A DNA stretch of 64,000 bases from JAHJDS01 sp964569795 (GCA_964569795.1 CAZMVB010000004.1:62001-126000); one strand, 5' to 3'; positions 1 to 9,160 are shown, counted from the first letter of the stretch. The notes: generated by a model not told the origin, from the letters alone. Translations and numbers: made by a program.

Positions 1-536
1 CGCTTGCGGGACTTGAGGTCGATGGTGCCCTTGAGATTCTTGATCCCCAGGCTGACCATGGTCTGGGCGTGGGTCTTCATCACCGGCACGTCAACCACGA
101 AGTCGCTGTCCAGGATGTCCTGGTTGATATTGAGCTCGACGCCGTCGCCCAGATCGACCTTGCGGAAGGGCCGCTCAAAGACGTTGATCACCTTGACGCC
201 GTAGCGCCGCTTCAGCTCGTTGTAGCCCAGGGTCTCGAAGGCGTGGGTCGGCGTCTCGGTGTCCTTGGGGTCGCGGGTGACGATCCCCTCGCCGATGGTC
301 AGGTCGTTTACGCCCTTGTCCTTGAGCAGCTTGAGCACGTCCTCGATCACCCGGGTGGTGGTGATCACCCCCCACTTGGGGAAGGGGACCGATTTGGTCC
401 AGAAGACGATGTTGGGCTTGATGAACACCCGGTCCCCGGGCTTCACGCCGGCCAGGCCGTCGCACAGGTTTACCGCCCGGGCCACGGACTCGCCCGGTTC
501 TTCGTAACGAACGATCGAGACGACATGCTGGTTCAA
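1..536 (-). CDS. DUF362 family protein, C-terminus beyond window edge
   Basis: The 178 visible residues match the DUF362 family, often linked to iron-sulfur electron transfer; substrate unknown. Visible features are the IKPNIVFW segment near residue 35, GEGIV near residue 82, a VDVPVMKTH stretch and a GIKNLKG segment near the window edge. These are conserved positions of this fold. The start is TTG at 536, preceded by AAAGGAG with a 6-base spacer; the only nearby ATG is out of frame. It lies 25 bases downstream of the acyl-CoA dehydrogenase gene, so it is probably the third gene of the fatty-acid operon. Any ferredoxin domain at the C-terminus would lie outside the window. No signal peptide is seen, unlike the two other DUF362 genes here. 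Confidence 0.8.
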   Translation of the reverse strand, partial: MNQHVVSIVRYEEPGESVARAVNLCDGLAGVKPGDRVFIKPNIVFWTKSVPFPKWGVITTTRVIEDVLKLLKDKGVNDLTIGEGIVTRDPKDTETPTHAFETLGYNELKRRYGVKVINVFERPFRKVDLGDGVELNINQDILDSDFVVDVPVMKTHAQTMVSLGIKNLKGTIDLKSRK

Positions 537-561
537 GATCGACTCCTTTGACCCGGGGCCG

Positions 562-2367
562 TCAGTCCGTAAACAGGGACGACGGGAGGTCCACGGTCAG
601 ACCGTCGGTTTCCTTGAGCCGGGCGGCCAGTCCCAGGGACTTGGGCAGTTCGTAGTGGAAGAAGTACCGCATCGTCACCAGCTTGCCCTGGTAAAAGGCG
701 GCGTCCTCGCCGGTCGCCCCGGCGGCCAGGCCCCGGCGGGCGGCCAGGCCCTGCTCGAGCCACTGCCAGGCCACGGCCACGACCCCGAACAGATCGAGAT
801 AGAGCGTCGAGTCGGCCAGGAAGCGCTCGACCTCGCCCGTCTGGGCGATCCCGGTCAGGTGGCGGGTGATCTCGCCCAGCCGGTCCACCGCCTCCTCGAG
901 CCGACCGGCGTAAGGGGCCAGCTCCGAGTCCGACCCGGCGGCCTGAATCGTCCGGGACAGCTCCTCCAGGAACAGGAACATGGCCCGGCCGCCGTGCCTG
1001 ATCACTTTGCGGCCCAGCAGGTCCAGGCCCTGGATGCCGGTCGTGCCCTCGTGGATGGGGTGGATCCGAACGTCGCGATAGTGCTGCTCCAGGGGGAACT
1101 CGTCGCAGTAGCCGTACCCGCCCAGGATCTGGAGCCCGGCGCTGACCGACAGCAATCCCATCTCGCTGGGATAACTCTTGGCCACCGGGGTCAGGAGGTC
1201 CAGGAGCAGGGCGTTGCGTTCCCGGTCTTCCTCAGGGCCGTGGTGGCTCAGGTCCTCGTACAGACCGCACTGAAAGAGCAGGGACAGGGAGCCGTCGATC
1301 ACCGCCCGCTGAAAGAGGAGCATCCGCCTGACGTCGGAGTGCTCGATGATGGGAATCGGCGGCCGGGTCGGATCCTTGTCGGTCAGGCGCCGGCCCTGGG
1401 GCCGCTCCCGGGCGTAGTCCAGGGAGGCGTAATAGGCCGCCGAGGCGATGGCCGCCGCGGCCATGCCCACATCGACCCGGGCCGAGTTCATCATCTGGAA
1501 CATGTAGCGCAGGCCCTGGTGAGGCTCGCCCACCAGCCAGCCCCGGCAGTCGTTGTTTTCGCCCAGGGCCAGTTGATTGATCGGACAGCCCCGGTAACCC
1601 AGCTTGTGGTAGAGCCCGGCCACGGCCACGTCGTTGGACACCAGGTCGCCGCCGGCCTCGGGCCGGAACTTGGGGACGACCATCAGGGAGATGCCCTTGA
1701 CCCCGGGCGGCGCCCCGTCGATCTTGACCAGCATCAGGTGGATGATGTTGTCGGCCCCGTCGTGATCGCTGGCCGAGATGAAGATCTTCTGGCCGCTGAT
1801 CCGATAAAAACCCTGGTCGGTGGGCACGGCCCGGGTGGTGATGTCGGCCAGGGAACTGCCGGCCTGGGGCTCGGTCAGGGCCATGGTCCCCTGCCACCGG
1901 CCCTCGAGCATGGCCGGCACAAAGGTCTCGATCAGCTCGGGCGACCCGAAGGTGGTGATCAGGGCCGCCGCGCCGGCGGTCAGCATCGGATAGACGCTGG
2001 CCGAGTAGTTGGCCGCGGCGAAGATCAGCCGAAAGGCCAGGGAGACGGTCACCGGCAGTTGCTGGCCGCCCAGGTCATAGGGGAAGGGGGCCCCGATCCA
2101 GCCGCCCTGGCCGCACTCGGTCATGAAGGTCCGGACCGAGGGGTGAACGATCACCCGGCCGTCCTCGAACCGGGGCGCCTCCCGGTCCATCTCGGCGAAC
2201 CAGGGCTGGAGCAGGTCCCGGCCCATCTTCATCGCCGTGTCCACCACCAGGTCGAACGATTCCCGGTCGTGGTCCTCGAAGAAGGGGTTTTGGGTCAGGC
2301 CCACCGTGTCGTGGACCTCGTGGAGCAGGAACGAGATGTTGCGCCGGCTGACGAATTTCGAAGGCAT
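562..2367 (-). CDS. acyl-CoA dehydrogenase, long (about 600 aa) subfamily
   Basis: This FAD-dependent enzyme would introduce the alpha-beta double bond into an acyl-CoA and pass electrons to ETF. The 601 residues fit the long subclass, which carries an extra C-terminal helical domain. The middle domain has the MALTEPQAGSSLADI segment near residue 165 that contacts flavin and substrate. The flavin-binding ILGGYGYCDEFPLEQHYRDVRI segment near residue 425 is followed by IHEGTTGIQGLDLLGRK, typical of the family. It starts 4 bases after the stop of the hydratase/dehydrogenase gene, so the two are co-transcribed beta-oxidation steps. The Shine-Dalgarno is weak, which fits translational coupling. Chain-length specificity cannot be read from sequence. 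Confidence 0.93.
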   Translation of the reverse strand: MPSKFVSRRNISFLLHEVHDTVGLTQNPFFEDHDRESFDLVVDTAMKMGRDLLQPWFAEMDREAPRFEDGRVIVHPSVRTFMTECGQGGWIGAPFPYDLGGQQLPVTVSLAFRLIFAAANYSASVYPMLTAGAAALITTFGSPELIETFVPAMLEGRWQGTMALTEPQAGSSLADITTRAVPTDQGFYRISGQKIFISASDHDGADNIIHLMLVKIDGAPPGVKGISLMVVPKFRPEAGGDLVSNDVAVAGLYHKLGYRGCPINQLALGENNDCRGWLVGEPHQGLRYMFQMMNSARVDVGMAAAAIASAAYYASLDYARERPQGRRLTDKDPTRPPIPIIEHSDVRRMLLFQRAVIDGSLSLLFQCGLYEDLSHHGPEEDRERNALLLDLLTPVAKSYPSEMGLLSVSAGLQILGGYGYCDEFPLEQHYRDVRIHPIHEGTTGIQGLDLLGRKVIRHGGRAMFLFLEELSRTIQAAGSDSELAPYAGRLEEAVDRLGEITRHLTGIAQTGEVERFLADSTLYLDLFGVVAVAWQWLEQGLAARRGLAAGATGEDAAFYQGKLVTMRYFFHYELPKSLGLAARLKETDGLTVDLPSSLFTD

Positions 2368-2371
2368 GGTC

Positions 2372-4507
2372 TCAGGCCTGGTAGAAGGTCCGGCCCTGGG
2401 CGGCCATGTCGGTCAGCAGTTGGGCCGGCTGGAACCGGGGACCGTAGCGCTTCTCCAGTTCGGTCAGCTTGTCCACGACGTTGTTGAGACCCCACTTATC
2501 GGCGTAGCGCAGGATGCCGCCCCGGAAGGGCGGGAAGCCGGTGCCGTAGATCATGGCCAGGTCCATGTCCAGGGGCCGGTCGCAGATGCCCTCCTGGATC
2601 ATGTAGGCCGCCTCGTTGATGGCGCAGGCCAGCATCACTTCGATGATCTCCTGCTCCGAGAGCTTCCGGGGCGTAACGCCGTTGTCGGCCCAGTACTTGG
2701 CCACCACCTCGGCGATCCGGGGGTTGGGCACCGGCTTCTTGGGGTCGGTGTAGTCGAAGTAGCCCCGGCCGGTCTTGCGGCCGTAATCGCCCAGGTTATA
2801 GATGGCCTCGGTCAGGGGATGGACCCGGTAGCGCTCGCCCATGATCCGCTCGAAGGTCCGGTTGACGTGATAGTTGATGTCGATCCCGGTCAGATCGGCC
2901 AGGGTGGCCGGGCCCATGGGCATGCCGAACTCGATCATGGCCTTCTCGATCTGGGTCCCCTCCACGCCGTCGGCCACCAGGAAGACCGAGCCGCCCATCA
3001 GTCCCCCCAGCTGCCGCGAGACGTAGAACCCGGGACCGTCGTTGACCACGATCGGGATTTTTCGTATCGCCCGGCCGAAGGCGACCGAGGTGGCCAGGGT
3101 CTGATCCGAGGTCTTTTTCCCGCAGATGACCTCCAACAGCTGCATCCGGTGGGCCGGGTTGAAGAAGTGGAGGCCGATCATCCGGCTCGGGTCACTAAGG
3201 ACCGAGGCCATCTCGGTGATGGGCAGGGCCGAGGTGTTGGTGGCGAAGATGACATCCGGCCGGCAGATGCCCTCCAGCTTCTTCCAGATGTCCTGCTTGA
3301 CCTCCATGTCCTCGAGCACGGCCTCGATGACCAGGTCCGCGCCGGCGCAGTCGGCCAGGTCGGTGGTGGTCGTCAGCCGCTCGTCGATCATCCGGTCCAG
3401 GTCGGCCGGCTTCATCTTTTTCTTCTTGATGGGGTAGTCGAAGGTTTTCCGGACGGCCGCCACGCCCTTGTCCAGGGCGGCGTCGTTGATGTCCCACAGG
3501 ACGGCCGAAAAGCCGTTGGCCAGGAGCAGGTTGACGATGCCCGAGCCCATGACCCCGCCGCCGAGCATGGCCACCGTCTTGATCGGGGCCGGCTCGAGGC
3601 CCTTGATCCGGGGCAGCCGGCCGGCGGCCCGGGTGCCCAGGAAGATGTTGATCAGGTTCCGGCAGACGTCGGTCACGGCGCAGTCGGCGAAGTACTCGAC
3701 CTCGCGCTCGATGTCGGCCTCGATGTCGAAGCTCAGGCCGTGGTCGATGGCGTCGATGGCCTTGTAGGGGGCGGGGTAATTGTTCTTGACCTGCTGAAAG
3801 GTCATGAACCGGGCGCCGTTGCAGACGTAGGTCTTTTCGGCGGCGCTGGGCAGGCGGGTGAACCGGTTGCGGGTCCGCCGGGCGTCGAGGTTGATCTGGC
3901 CCGAGGTGAAGCGCCGGGCCGCCTTGACGGCCTGGTCCACCAGTTGATCGGCCGGCGCCACCTCGTCGATCAGGCCCCGGGACAGGGCCGCCTCGGACTT
4001 GATCGGCCGGCCGACGGTGATCATCTCTATGGCGTTGGGCAGTCCGATCAACCGGGGCAGGCGCTGGGTGCCGCCGGCGCCGGGGATCAGGCCGATCTGG
4101 ACCTCGGGCTGGCCCAGGTTCAGACCCGGGGCGGCCAGGCGGTAGTGGCAGGCCATGGCGAACTCCAGGCCGCCGCCCAGGCAGTTGCCGTTGATGGCGC
4201 AGACGATCGGTTTGGGTCCGGCCTCGAGCTGGTTCATGGCCCGGGCGAAGATCCCGGCCCTCTCCTTGATCAGGTCCCGGTCGGTGATCTTTTGGAGCTG
4301 GGTGATGTCCGCCCCGGCGATGAAGTTCTTGCCGGTGCCCGTGACCACGATGGCCTTGACTGCGTCGTCCTCAAAGGCCGTCAGCAGGGTTTCGAGCAGG
4401 GCCCGGGCAAAGTAGTCGGTCAACTGGTTGACCGGCGGGTTGTCGAGGGTCACAACGGCCACGCCGTCTCGTTGTTCAACCTTTACCGTCTTGGTGTTCG
4501 TGCTCAC
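2372..4507 (-). CDS. fadJ: bifunctional enoyl-CoA hydratase / 3-hydroxyacyl-CoA dehydrogenase (FadJ/FadB-like)
   Basis: A 711-residue fusion carries out steps two and three of beta-oxidation. The N-terminal crotonase domain (about 1-190) has AGADITQL for the oxyanion hole. Both catalytic glutamates are present, in GLEFAMAC and GQPEVQIG. The NAD-binding dehydrogenase half begins at the Rossmann motif AMLGGGVMGSG near residue 310 and has NTSALPI and the FFNPAHRMQLLEV histidine segment. A duplicated C-terminal dehydrogenase domain follows. I chose GTG at 4507, which has GGGAGG 8 bases upstream. The longer frame back to 4744 starts in the likely -35 box and adds low-complexity sequence. First gene of the operon, divergent from a TetR regulator. 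Confidence 0.92.
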   Translation of the reverse strand: MSTNTKTVKVEQRDGVAVVTLDNPPVNQLTDYFARALLETLLTAFEDDAVKAIVVTGTGKNFIAGADITQLQKITDRDLIKERAGIFARAMNQLEAGPKPIVCAINGNCLGGGLEFAMACHYRLAAPGLNLGQPEVQIGLIPGAGGTQRLPRLIGLPNAIEMITVGRPIKSEAALSRGLIDEVAPADQLVDQAVKAARRFTSGQINLDARRTRNRFTRLPSAAEKTYVCNGARFMTFQQVKNNYPAPYKAIDAIDHGLSFDIEADIEREVEYFADCAVTDVCRNLINIFLGTRAAGRLPRIKGLEPAPIKTVAMLGGGVMGSGIVNLLLANGFSAVLWDINDAALDKGVAAVRKTFDYPIKKKKMKPADLDRMIDERLTTTTDLADCAGADLVIEAVLEDMEVKQDIWKKLEGICRPDVIFATNTSALPITEMASVLSDPSRMIGLHFFNPAHRMQLLEVICGKKTSDQTLATSVAFGRAIRKIPIVVNDGPGFYVSRQLGGLMGGSVFLVADGVEGTQIEKAMIEFGMPMGPATLADLTGIDINYHVNRTFERIMGERYRVHPLTEAIYNLGDYGRKTGRGYFDYTDPKKPVPNPRIAEVVAKYWADNGVTPRKLSEQEIIEVMLACAINEAAYMIQEGICDRPLDMDLAMIYGTGFPPFRGGILRYADKWGLNNVVDKLTELEKRYGPRFQPAQLLTDMAAQGRTFYQA

Positions 4508-4715
4508 AGGTCTCGCCTCCCCGCAGGTTCTGTCTCCATGGTCGGTCGCCGGGCGGGCCCTCGGGGTCCGGTGAGGCCAGTCCCCGGCCGGGTCCGGGTC
4601 GTGGTCCGCGCCGGGCGGTCGTGGCCGCCGGCCCTTGCCCCCGGTGTTTGGAGCGTTCGTCAGATTTGGTCCTTGTAATCCTGCAAACAGCCCAAGGAAT
4701 ACCGGGTCCGTGCTA

Positions 4716-4744
4716 TGCATACTATTAATATTTTGATTAGTCAA
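4716..4744 (-). promoter_or_regulatory. putative promoter of the fadJ operon
   Basis: On the minus strand TTGACT (4744-4739) is followed 17 bases later by TATGCA (4721-4716). The -35 box is good and the -10 box weak. It lies about 210 bases upstream of the chosen fadJ start, in the divergent region shared with the TetR gene. Inferred only from box similarity. Confidence 0.35.
4733..4744. promoter_or_regulatory. candidate TetR operator half-palindrome
   Basis: TTGATTAGTCAA is a 12-bp near-palindrome with one mismatched pair, and it covers the -35 box of the putative fadJ promoter. Its place between the divergent TetR gene and its likely target operon makes it a candidate operator. Short palindromes arise by chance in this AT-rich patch. 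Confidence 0.3.
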
Positions 4745-4794
4745 TAGGCCGCTTCGTAATTTGGCGCGAAAATCAGAGTCGGACTATATTTAAC

Positions 4795-4823
4795 TTGACA
4801 GGAACAAACCTCGACTATAAAAT
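4795..4823 (+). promoter_or_regulatory. sigma70-type promoter of the TetR gene
   Basis: TTGACA (4795-4800), a 17-base spacer and TAAAAT (4818-4823) match the housekeeping consensus closely. Transcription would begin near 4830, just upstream of the TTG chosen as the TetR start at 4876. The same TTG of the -35 box is the first possible start codon of the longest frame, which is why that longer start is rejected. Confidence 0.6.
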
Positions 4824-4875
4824 CCAGACACGAAACCGGGGGCGGTCCCCGGTGGTTGTTTGGGAGAAGATCGCT

Positions 4876-5547
4876 TTGGCCTCACCACCCAAAAGCAAGG
4901 CCCGCAAGGACCGGATCATCGAGGCCGCCACCCGCATCTTCGCCCACAAGGGCTTCCAGGACGCCACCATCTCCGAGATCGCCCAGGAGGCCCAGGTCTC
5001 CGAGGCGACCATCTACGATTATTTCCAGACCAAGGAAGGCCTCCTCTTCGCCATTCCCCTCGAGGTCACCAAGCGCCTGAACCGGTGGGCCGGGGCCCAC
5101 CTCCGGCTGATCAGCGGTACGGCCAACCGCCTCCGGGCGACCGTTTACCTCTACCTCGACCTCTACGAGAAAAACCCCGATTACGCGGCCGTGGCCCTGC
5201 TCATCCTCAAGCCCAACTCCCGATTTCGGGAGACCGAGGGCTATCGCTTGATCCGGGAGGGATTTCGGAGCACCAGCAAGACCATCAAGGAGGGCATCGC
5301 CTCGGGCGAACTCCGATCCGACCTGGATCCGTATATCATCCGGTCGGTGATCATGGGTGCCGTGGACCACGTCACCACCAACTGGCTGATGGGGGGCCGC
5401 CAGGGCCTGATCACCGACCTGGTGGACCCGCTGATCAGCGCGGTGCTGGAGGGCATCCTGCCCCCGGCCACCAGCGGCTCGGGGACGACACGGACCCGGT
5501 GGAACGATTGGAAGGGCATTCGGGAGGGCAAGCCCCAGGCCGGTTGA
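4876..5547 (+). CDS. TetR/AcrR family transcriptional regulator
   Basis: A 223-residue one-component repressor. The N-terminal HTH lies at about residues 12-58 (RIIEAATRIFAHKGF, then ISEIAQEAQVSEATIYDYF), followed by KEGLLFAIP and a helical ligand domain. The family usually represses a neighbouring operon and is released by a small ligand. The divergent fad genes suggest an acyl-CoA, as in FadR-type TetR proteins; this is inference. The TTG start at 4876 has GGGAG 9 bases upstream; a frame from 4795 would begin inside the promoter. An uncommon feature is the basic C-terminal tail after the last helix. Confidence 0.88.
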   Translation: MASPPKSKARKDRIIEAATRIFAHKGFQDATISEIAQEAQVSEATIYDYFQTKEGLLFAIPLEVTKRLNRWAGAHLRLISGTANRLRATVYLYLDLYEKNPDYAAVALLILKPNSRFRETEGYRLIREGFRSTSKTIKEGIASGELRSDLDPYIIRSVIMGAVDHVTTNWLMGGRQGLITDLVDPLISAVLEGILPPATSGSGTTRTRWNDWKGIREGKPQAG

Positions 5548-5725
5548 CGGCCGCCCGCCCGCACTGACCATGTCCGGCGGTTGGCCCGACCGCCGGATAC
5601 GGCGAGACCGCGGGCCAGGGGCGGGCTTTGTCCCGGACGCCTTCCGTCCGATCAGGGGCGGCGACCCAACTCGCCATGGCCCGTGGGGGACGGGGGATGA
5701 AATATCGATCAAGGAGGGACAGCCT

Positions 5726-7024
5726 ATGAAACGGAGGGGATTTGTGTCGTTGCTGGTCGCCGCGGCCATGGTTCTGACCGCCCTGTGCGGCTCGGCCCTG
5801 GCGGCCAACTACATCAAGATCGGTGTCCTGGGGCCGATGGCCTTTGTCCAGGGCAAGGGCCACTGGAACGGCGCCTTGATGGCCCGCGACCGGATCAACA
5901 AAATGGGCGGCATCAAGGTCGGCAAGAAACGCTACTTGATCAAACTGGTCAAGGTGGACACCAATGAGTTCATCAGCGTCTCCGACGCCACCAACGCCGT
6001 GCAGCGGGCCATCTCCCGGGACAAGGTCAACTTCCTGGTCGGGGGCTTCCGGTCCGAGGCGGTCCTGGTGATGCAGGACATCGCCATGGACCACAAGATA
6101 ATCTTCATGGGCTGCGGCGCGGCCCACCCCCTGCTCTGTACCCGGGTGGCCAAGAACTACAAGCGCTACAAGTACTGGTTCCGGGTGACGCCCGTCAACT
6201 CCCGCTTCCTGGGCAAGGTGGACTTCATCCTGCTGGCCACGGTCGCCGGCATGATGCGCCACATCCTGGGCCTGAAGGTGGTCAACGTGGCCGTGGTCGC
6301 CGAGAAAGCCGTCTGGGCTGACCCCATCGTCCACGCCGCCAAGAAGATCCTGCCCAAGCTGGGGATGAAAATCGTCGGCGTCTGGCGACCGTCACCGGTG
6401 GCCAAGGACGTCACGGCCGAGCTGACGGCCATGAAGCAGGCCAAGGCCCAGATCATCTTCACCACCTTCTCCTCGTCGGTGGGGATCACCTTCGCCCGGC
6501 AGTGGGGCGAGCTCAAGATTCCGGCGGCGTGCGTGGGGATCAACGTCGAGGCCCAGAAGGACGGCTTCTGGAAGGCCACCCAGGGCAAGGGCAACTACAG
6601 CATGACCCTGAACACCTACGCCCGGGGGGTGGAGGAAACCTCCCAGACCCTCCCGTTCGTGAACGGGTACGTCAAGCGGTTCGGCGAGACGCCGGCCTAC
6701 ACCGCCGACACCCGGACGGCCATCCTGATCCTGGCCCAGGCCATCACCCGGGCCGGGTCGCTCAACCCGGACAAGGTCGTGGCCCAGCTGGAGAAGACCA
6801 GATACATCGGTCCCGCCGGCACGCTGGTCTTCGACAAGACCCACGACGTGGTCTGGGGGCCCGGCTATGTGACCTCCATGGGCACCCAGTGGCAGAACGG
6901 GCACAACAAGTGCGTCTGGCCCTACAAGTGGAAGTTCGCCCCTGGAAAGACGTTGACCTACAAGGGCTGCGTGCCTTACAAGCTGCCGCCCTGGGTGATC
7001 TCGTACTGGAAGAGCCACAAGTAG
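5726..7024 (+). CDS. livK: ABC transporter substrate-binding protein, LivK-like
   Basis: This periplasmic solute receptor of the branched-chain amino acid/organic acid (HAAT) family captures substrate for the LivHM-GF permease encoded downstream. The 432-residue protein begins with a clear Sec signal peptide: basic MKRR, a hydrophobic stretch and ALA before ANYIKIG. The IKIGVLGP start of the mature chain is typical of type I periplasmic binding folds, and ADTRTAILILAQAI near the C-terminus is also typical. ATG at 5726 has an excellent AAGGAGGG site. With an acyl-CoA ligase in the same operon, the ligand is more likely a carboxylic or aromatic acid than leucine; this is inference. Confidence 0.9.
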   Translation: MKRRGFVSLLVAAAMVLTALCGSALAANYIKIGVLGPMAFVQGKGHWNGALMARDRINKMGGIKVGKKRYLIKLVKVDTNEFISVSDATNAVQRAISRDKVNFLVGGFRSEAVLVMQDIAMDHKIIFMGCGAAHPLLCTRVAKNYKRYKYWFRVTPVNSRFLGKVDFILLATVAGMMRHILGLKVVNVAVVAEKAVWADPIVHAAKKILPKLGMKIVGVWRPSPVAKDVTAELTAMKQAKAQIIFTTFSSSVGITFARQWGELKIPAACVGINVEAQKDGFWKATQGKGNYSMTLNTYARGVEETSQTLPFVNGYVKRFGETPAYTADTRTAILILAQAITRAGSLNPDKVVAQLEKTRYIGPAGTLVFDKTHDVVWGPGYVTSMGTQWQNGHNKCVWPYKWKFAPGKTLTYKGCVPYKLPPWVISYWKSHK

Positions 7025-7036
7025 AAGTCTCCTGGA

Positions 7037-7067
7037 GGAGCGGGTCCGCCGGCGGTGGGCCCGCTCC
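7037..7067 (+). promoter_or_regulatory. intercistronic hairpin between livK and livH
   Basis: GGAGCGGGTCC and GGGCCCGCTCC form an 11-bp stem with one G-T pair around a 9-base loop. No T-run follows, so it is not a classic terminator. Such hairpins after binding-protein genes commonly protect the upstream mRNA and raise receptor over permease levels; that role here is inferred. Confidence 0.5.
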
Positions 7068-7170
7068 TGGCTATATCTGAAACCTGGCGCGTCCCGGGCC
7101 GGGCCCCGATCGAGAGGTCGGCCGGCTTGGCGCGGGAGAACTATATCGCCGCTGAAACGAGGTCAAGCGG

Positions 7171-8052
7171 ATGACCCTGCAGAGCCTATTGAACATCATC
7201 GTCAGCGGCCTGATCAACGGCAGCATCTACGCCCTGCTGGCCATCGCCTTTTCCCTGATCCTGGGCGTGGCTCGGATCGTGAACATCGCCCACACCGCCT
7301 TTTACATGCTGGCTGCCTATTTCATTTTCGTCGGCCTGCAGTACCTCCACCTGCCGGTCCTGGTGTCCATGATCCTGGCCGTGCCGGCCACGGTCCTGCT
7401 GGGCCTGATCGCCTACCGGCTGTTCATCAAGCCCATCCAGGAGCACGAGGCCACGGTCCTGATCGCGACCATCGCCCTGGCCATGGTCATCCAGGAGATC
7501 ATGCTGGGGATCTTTGGCGGCAGTTTTCGGGGTTTGCCCAACCTCATTTCGGGATACATCTCCCTGGGCGGCTTCCGGGTCACCAACCAGCAGCTTTTGA
7601 CCGTGGCCGTGGCCCTGGTCACCCTGGTCGTCACCTGGACCTTCCTGATGAAGACCCGGATGGGCCTGGCCGTCCGGTCCACGGCCCAGGACCGGGAGAT
7701 CGCCAACCTGATGGGCATGAACGTCACCCGGGTGGCGATGTGGACCATGGCCGTATCCGTGGGCCTGGCCGCCGTGGCCGGGGCCATCGTCGCCCCCTTA
7801 CGGATCCTCGATCCCACCATGTGGATGCATCCCCTGATCATGATGCTGGCCATCGTCGTCCTGGGGGGGCTGGGCAGCGTCCTGGGCAGCTTCGTCGGGG
7901 CCTACATTATGTCCTTCACCGAGTCCATCGTGGTGGTGCTGATGCCCGGGGGGGCCTATCTCAAGGACTCCATCGCCTTGTCGATCATGATTCTGGTGCT
8001 GGTCATCCGTCCCGAAGGTCTCTTCGGCGTCAAGTTCGAGGAAGAGAGGTGA
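7171..8052 (+). CDS. livH: branched-chain-type ABC permease LivH
   Basis: One of two inner-membrane permease subunits, 293 residues with about eight hydrophobic segments. Family hallmarks are the N-terminal NIIVSGLINGSIYALLAIAF segment, then ARIVNIAHTAFYMLAAY, the cytoplasmic ATPase-contact region RSTAQDREIANLMGMN near residue 170, and the C-terminal VLGGLGSVLGSFVGAYI. LivH pairs with LivM and is energised by LivG/LivF, all in this operon. It is separated from livK by 146 bases containing a hairpin, and livM starts one base after its stop, so those two are translationally coupled. Confidence 0.92.
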   Translation: MTLQSLLNIIVSGLINGSIYALLAIAFSLILGVARIVNIAHTAFYMLAAYFIFVGLQYLHLPVLVSMILAVPATVLLGLIAYRLFIKPIQEHEATVLIATIALAMVIQEIMLGIFGGSFRGLPNLISGYISLGGFRVTNQQLLTVAVALVTLVVTWTFLMKTRMGLAVRSTAQDREIANLMGMNVTRVAMWTMAVSVGLAAVAGAIVAPLRILDPTMWMHPLIMMLAIVVLGGLGSVLGSFVGAYIMSFTESIVVVLMPGGAYLKDSIALSIMILVLVIRPEGLFGVKFEEER

Positions 8053-8053
8053 C

Positions 8054-9121
8054 ATGAGAGCCCTAACCACCTATCCCCGCCGGGCCTACACCCTGTTTCG
8101 GACCGAGGTCCTGGTCCTGCCCAGCCGCATCGCGGTCCTGCTGTTCGTCGTGGCGCTGCTGGTCTTTCCCCTGTTGACCCGCGATTATTTCGTGCTGCGG
8201 ATCGTGGCCATGACCAGCATCTACGCCATCTTCGCCGCCAGCTGGGACCTGCTGTCCGGCTTTACCGGGCAGATGAATTTCGGACACGCCCTGTTCTTCG
8301 GCGTGTCGGCCTACGTCACGGTCCTGATCAACCTCTACCTCCGCCTGCCGCCGGTGCTGAGCATCCCCCTGGGGGCCCTGGCCGGGGTGATGTGCGGGTT
8401 GATCGTCGGCATTCCCTGTCTGAGGCTGCGGGGGGCCTACCTGGCCCTGACCACCCTGGCCTTTCCGATCATCCTCCTGGGCATCGTCTTTGCCATCCCC
8501 AATATCACCGGGGGCGAGCTGGGCGTGAGCCAAATCATCACGACCAGCGGCATGCATAAGGTGGCCCGCCTGTCCCCCAGCGTGGTGACCAATTACTACG
8601 TCTGCGTCCTGGCGTTGCTGGTCCTGGGCGGGGTGATGTGGAAGATCACCGACTCGAAGATCGGCGTCATCTTCCACGCCATCCGGGAGGACGAGCTGGC
8701 CGTCCGGGCCTCGGGCGTGAACACGGTCCGGTACAAGCTGCTGGCCTTTTGCCTGTCCGGCTTTTTCGCCGGGATCGCCGGCGGAATGTTAGCCCATGTC
8801 ATGCGACTGGCCGGACCGGACAACCTGACGGTCGCCCGGTCCTTCGAGGTGATCATCTGGTCCGTGGTCGGCGGGATCGCCTCGATCTACGGTCCCATCG
8901 CGGGGGTCTTCTTGTTGTACTTCCCGTTGCAGTATTTCAACCTGCCCTCCGAGATCCGGATCCTGTCGTTTGCCCTCGTGGTCCTGTTGATCCTGTTGTT
9001 CATGCCCGAGGGATTCATCCCATTTATCCGGGACAAGATCGAGAAGATCTGTCCCCGGTGCAAGGTCCGCAACGTGGCCACCCGAAAGACGTGCCGCGTT
9101 TGCAATGCCAATCTCGAATAG
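8054..9121 (+). CDS. livM: branched-chain-type ABC permease LivM with C-terminal zinc-ribbon tail
   Basis: The second permease subunit, 355 residues. It shows the family region SGFTGQMNFGHALFFGVSAY near residue 70, the ATPase-contact loop FHAIREDELAVRASGVN near residue 215, and SVVGGIASIYGPIAGVF near residue 275. The C-terminus is unusual: after the last membrane helix it ends with two CxxC pairs (C333/C336 and C347/C350, spaced by ten residues), which looks like a small cytoplasmic zinc ribbon. Ordinary LivM proteins end shortly after the last helix. The extension is in frame up to a normal stop and the ligase gene follows, so it is not an assembly artefact of the next gene. Confidence 0.92.
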   Translation: MRALTTYPRRAYTLFRTEVLVLPSRIAVLLFVVALLVFPLLTRDYFVLRIVAMTSIYAIFAASWDLLSGFTGQMNFGHALFFGVSAYVTVLINLYLRLPPVLSIPLGALAGVMCGLIVGIPCLRLRGAYLALTTLAFPIILLGIVFAIPNITGGELGVSQIITTSGMHKVARLSPSVVTNYYVCVLALLVLGGVMWKITDSKIGVIFHAIREDELAVRASGVNTVRYKLLAFCLSGFFAGIAGGMLAHVMRLAGPDNLTVARSFEVIIWSVVGGIASIYGPIAGVFLLYFPLQYFNLPSEIRILSFALVVLLILLFMPEGFIPFIRDKIEKICPRCKVRNVATRKTCRVCNANLE

Positions 9122-9160
9122 GTTGGGATCATCAGTCATCAATCGGGAGGAATGATAGAC

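Noticed and set aside
655..4678. Very long plus-strand ORFs over 655-2487 and 2237-4678
   Set aside because: They are antisense to the acyl-CoA dehydrogenase and FadJ genes, whose motifs are clear. Their translations are Gly/Pro/His/Gln-rich without family motifs, typical of high-GC antisense frames.
7037..7067. Rho-independent terminator after livK
   Set aside because: Stable stem but no T-run, and the operon clearly continues.
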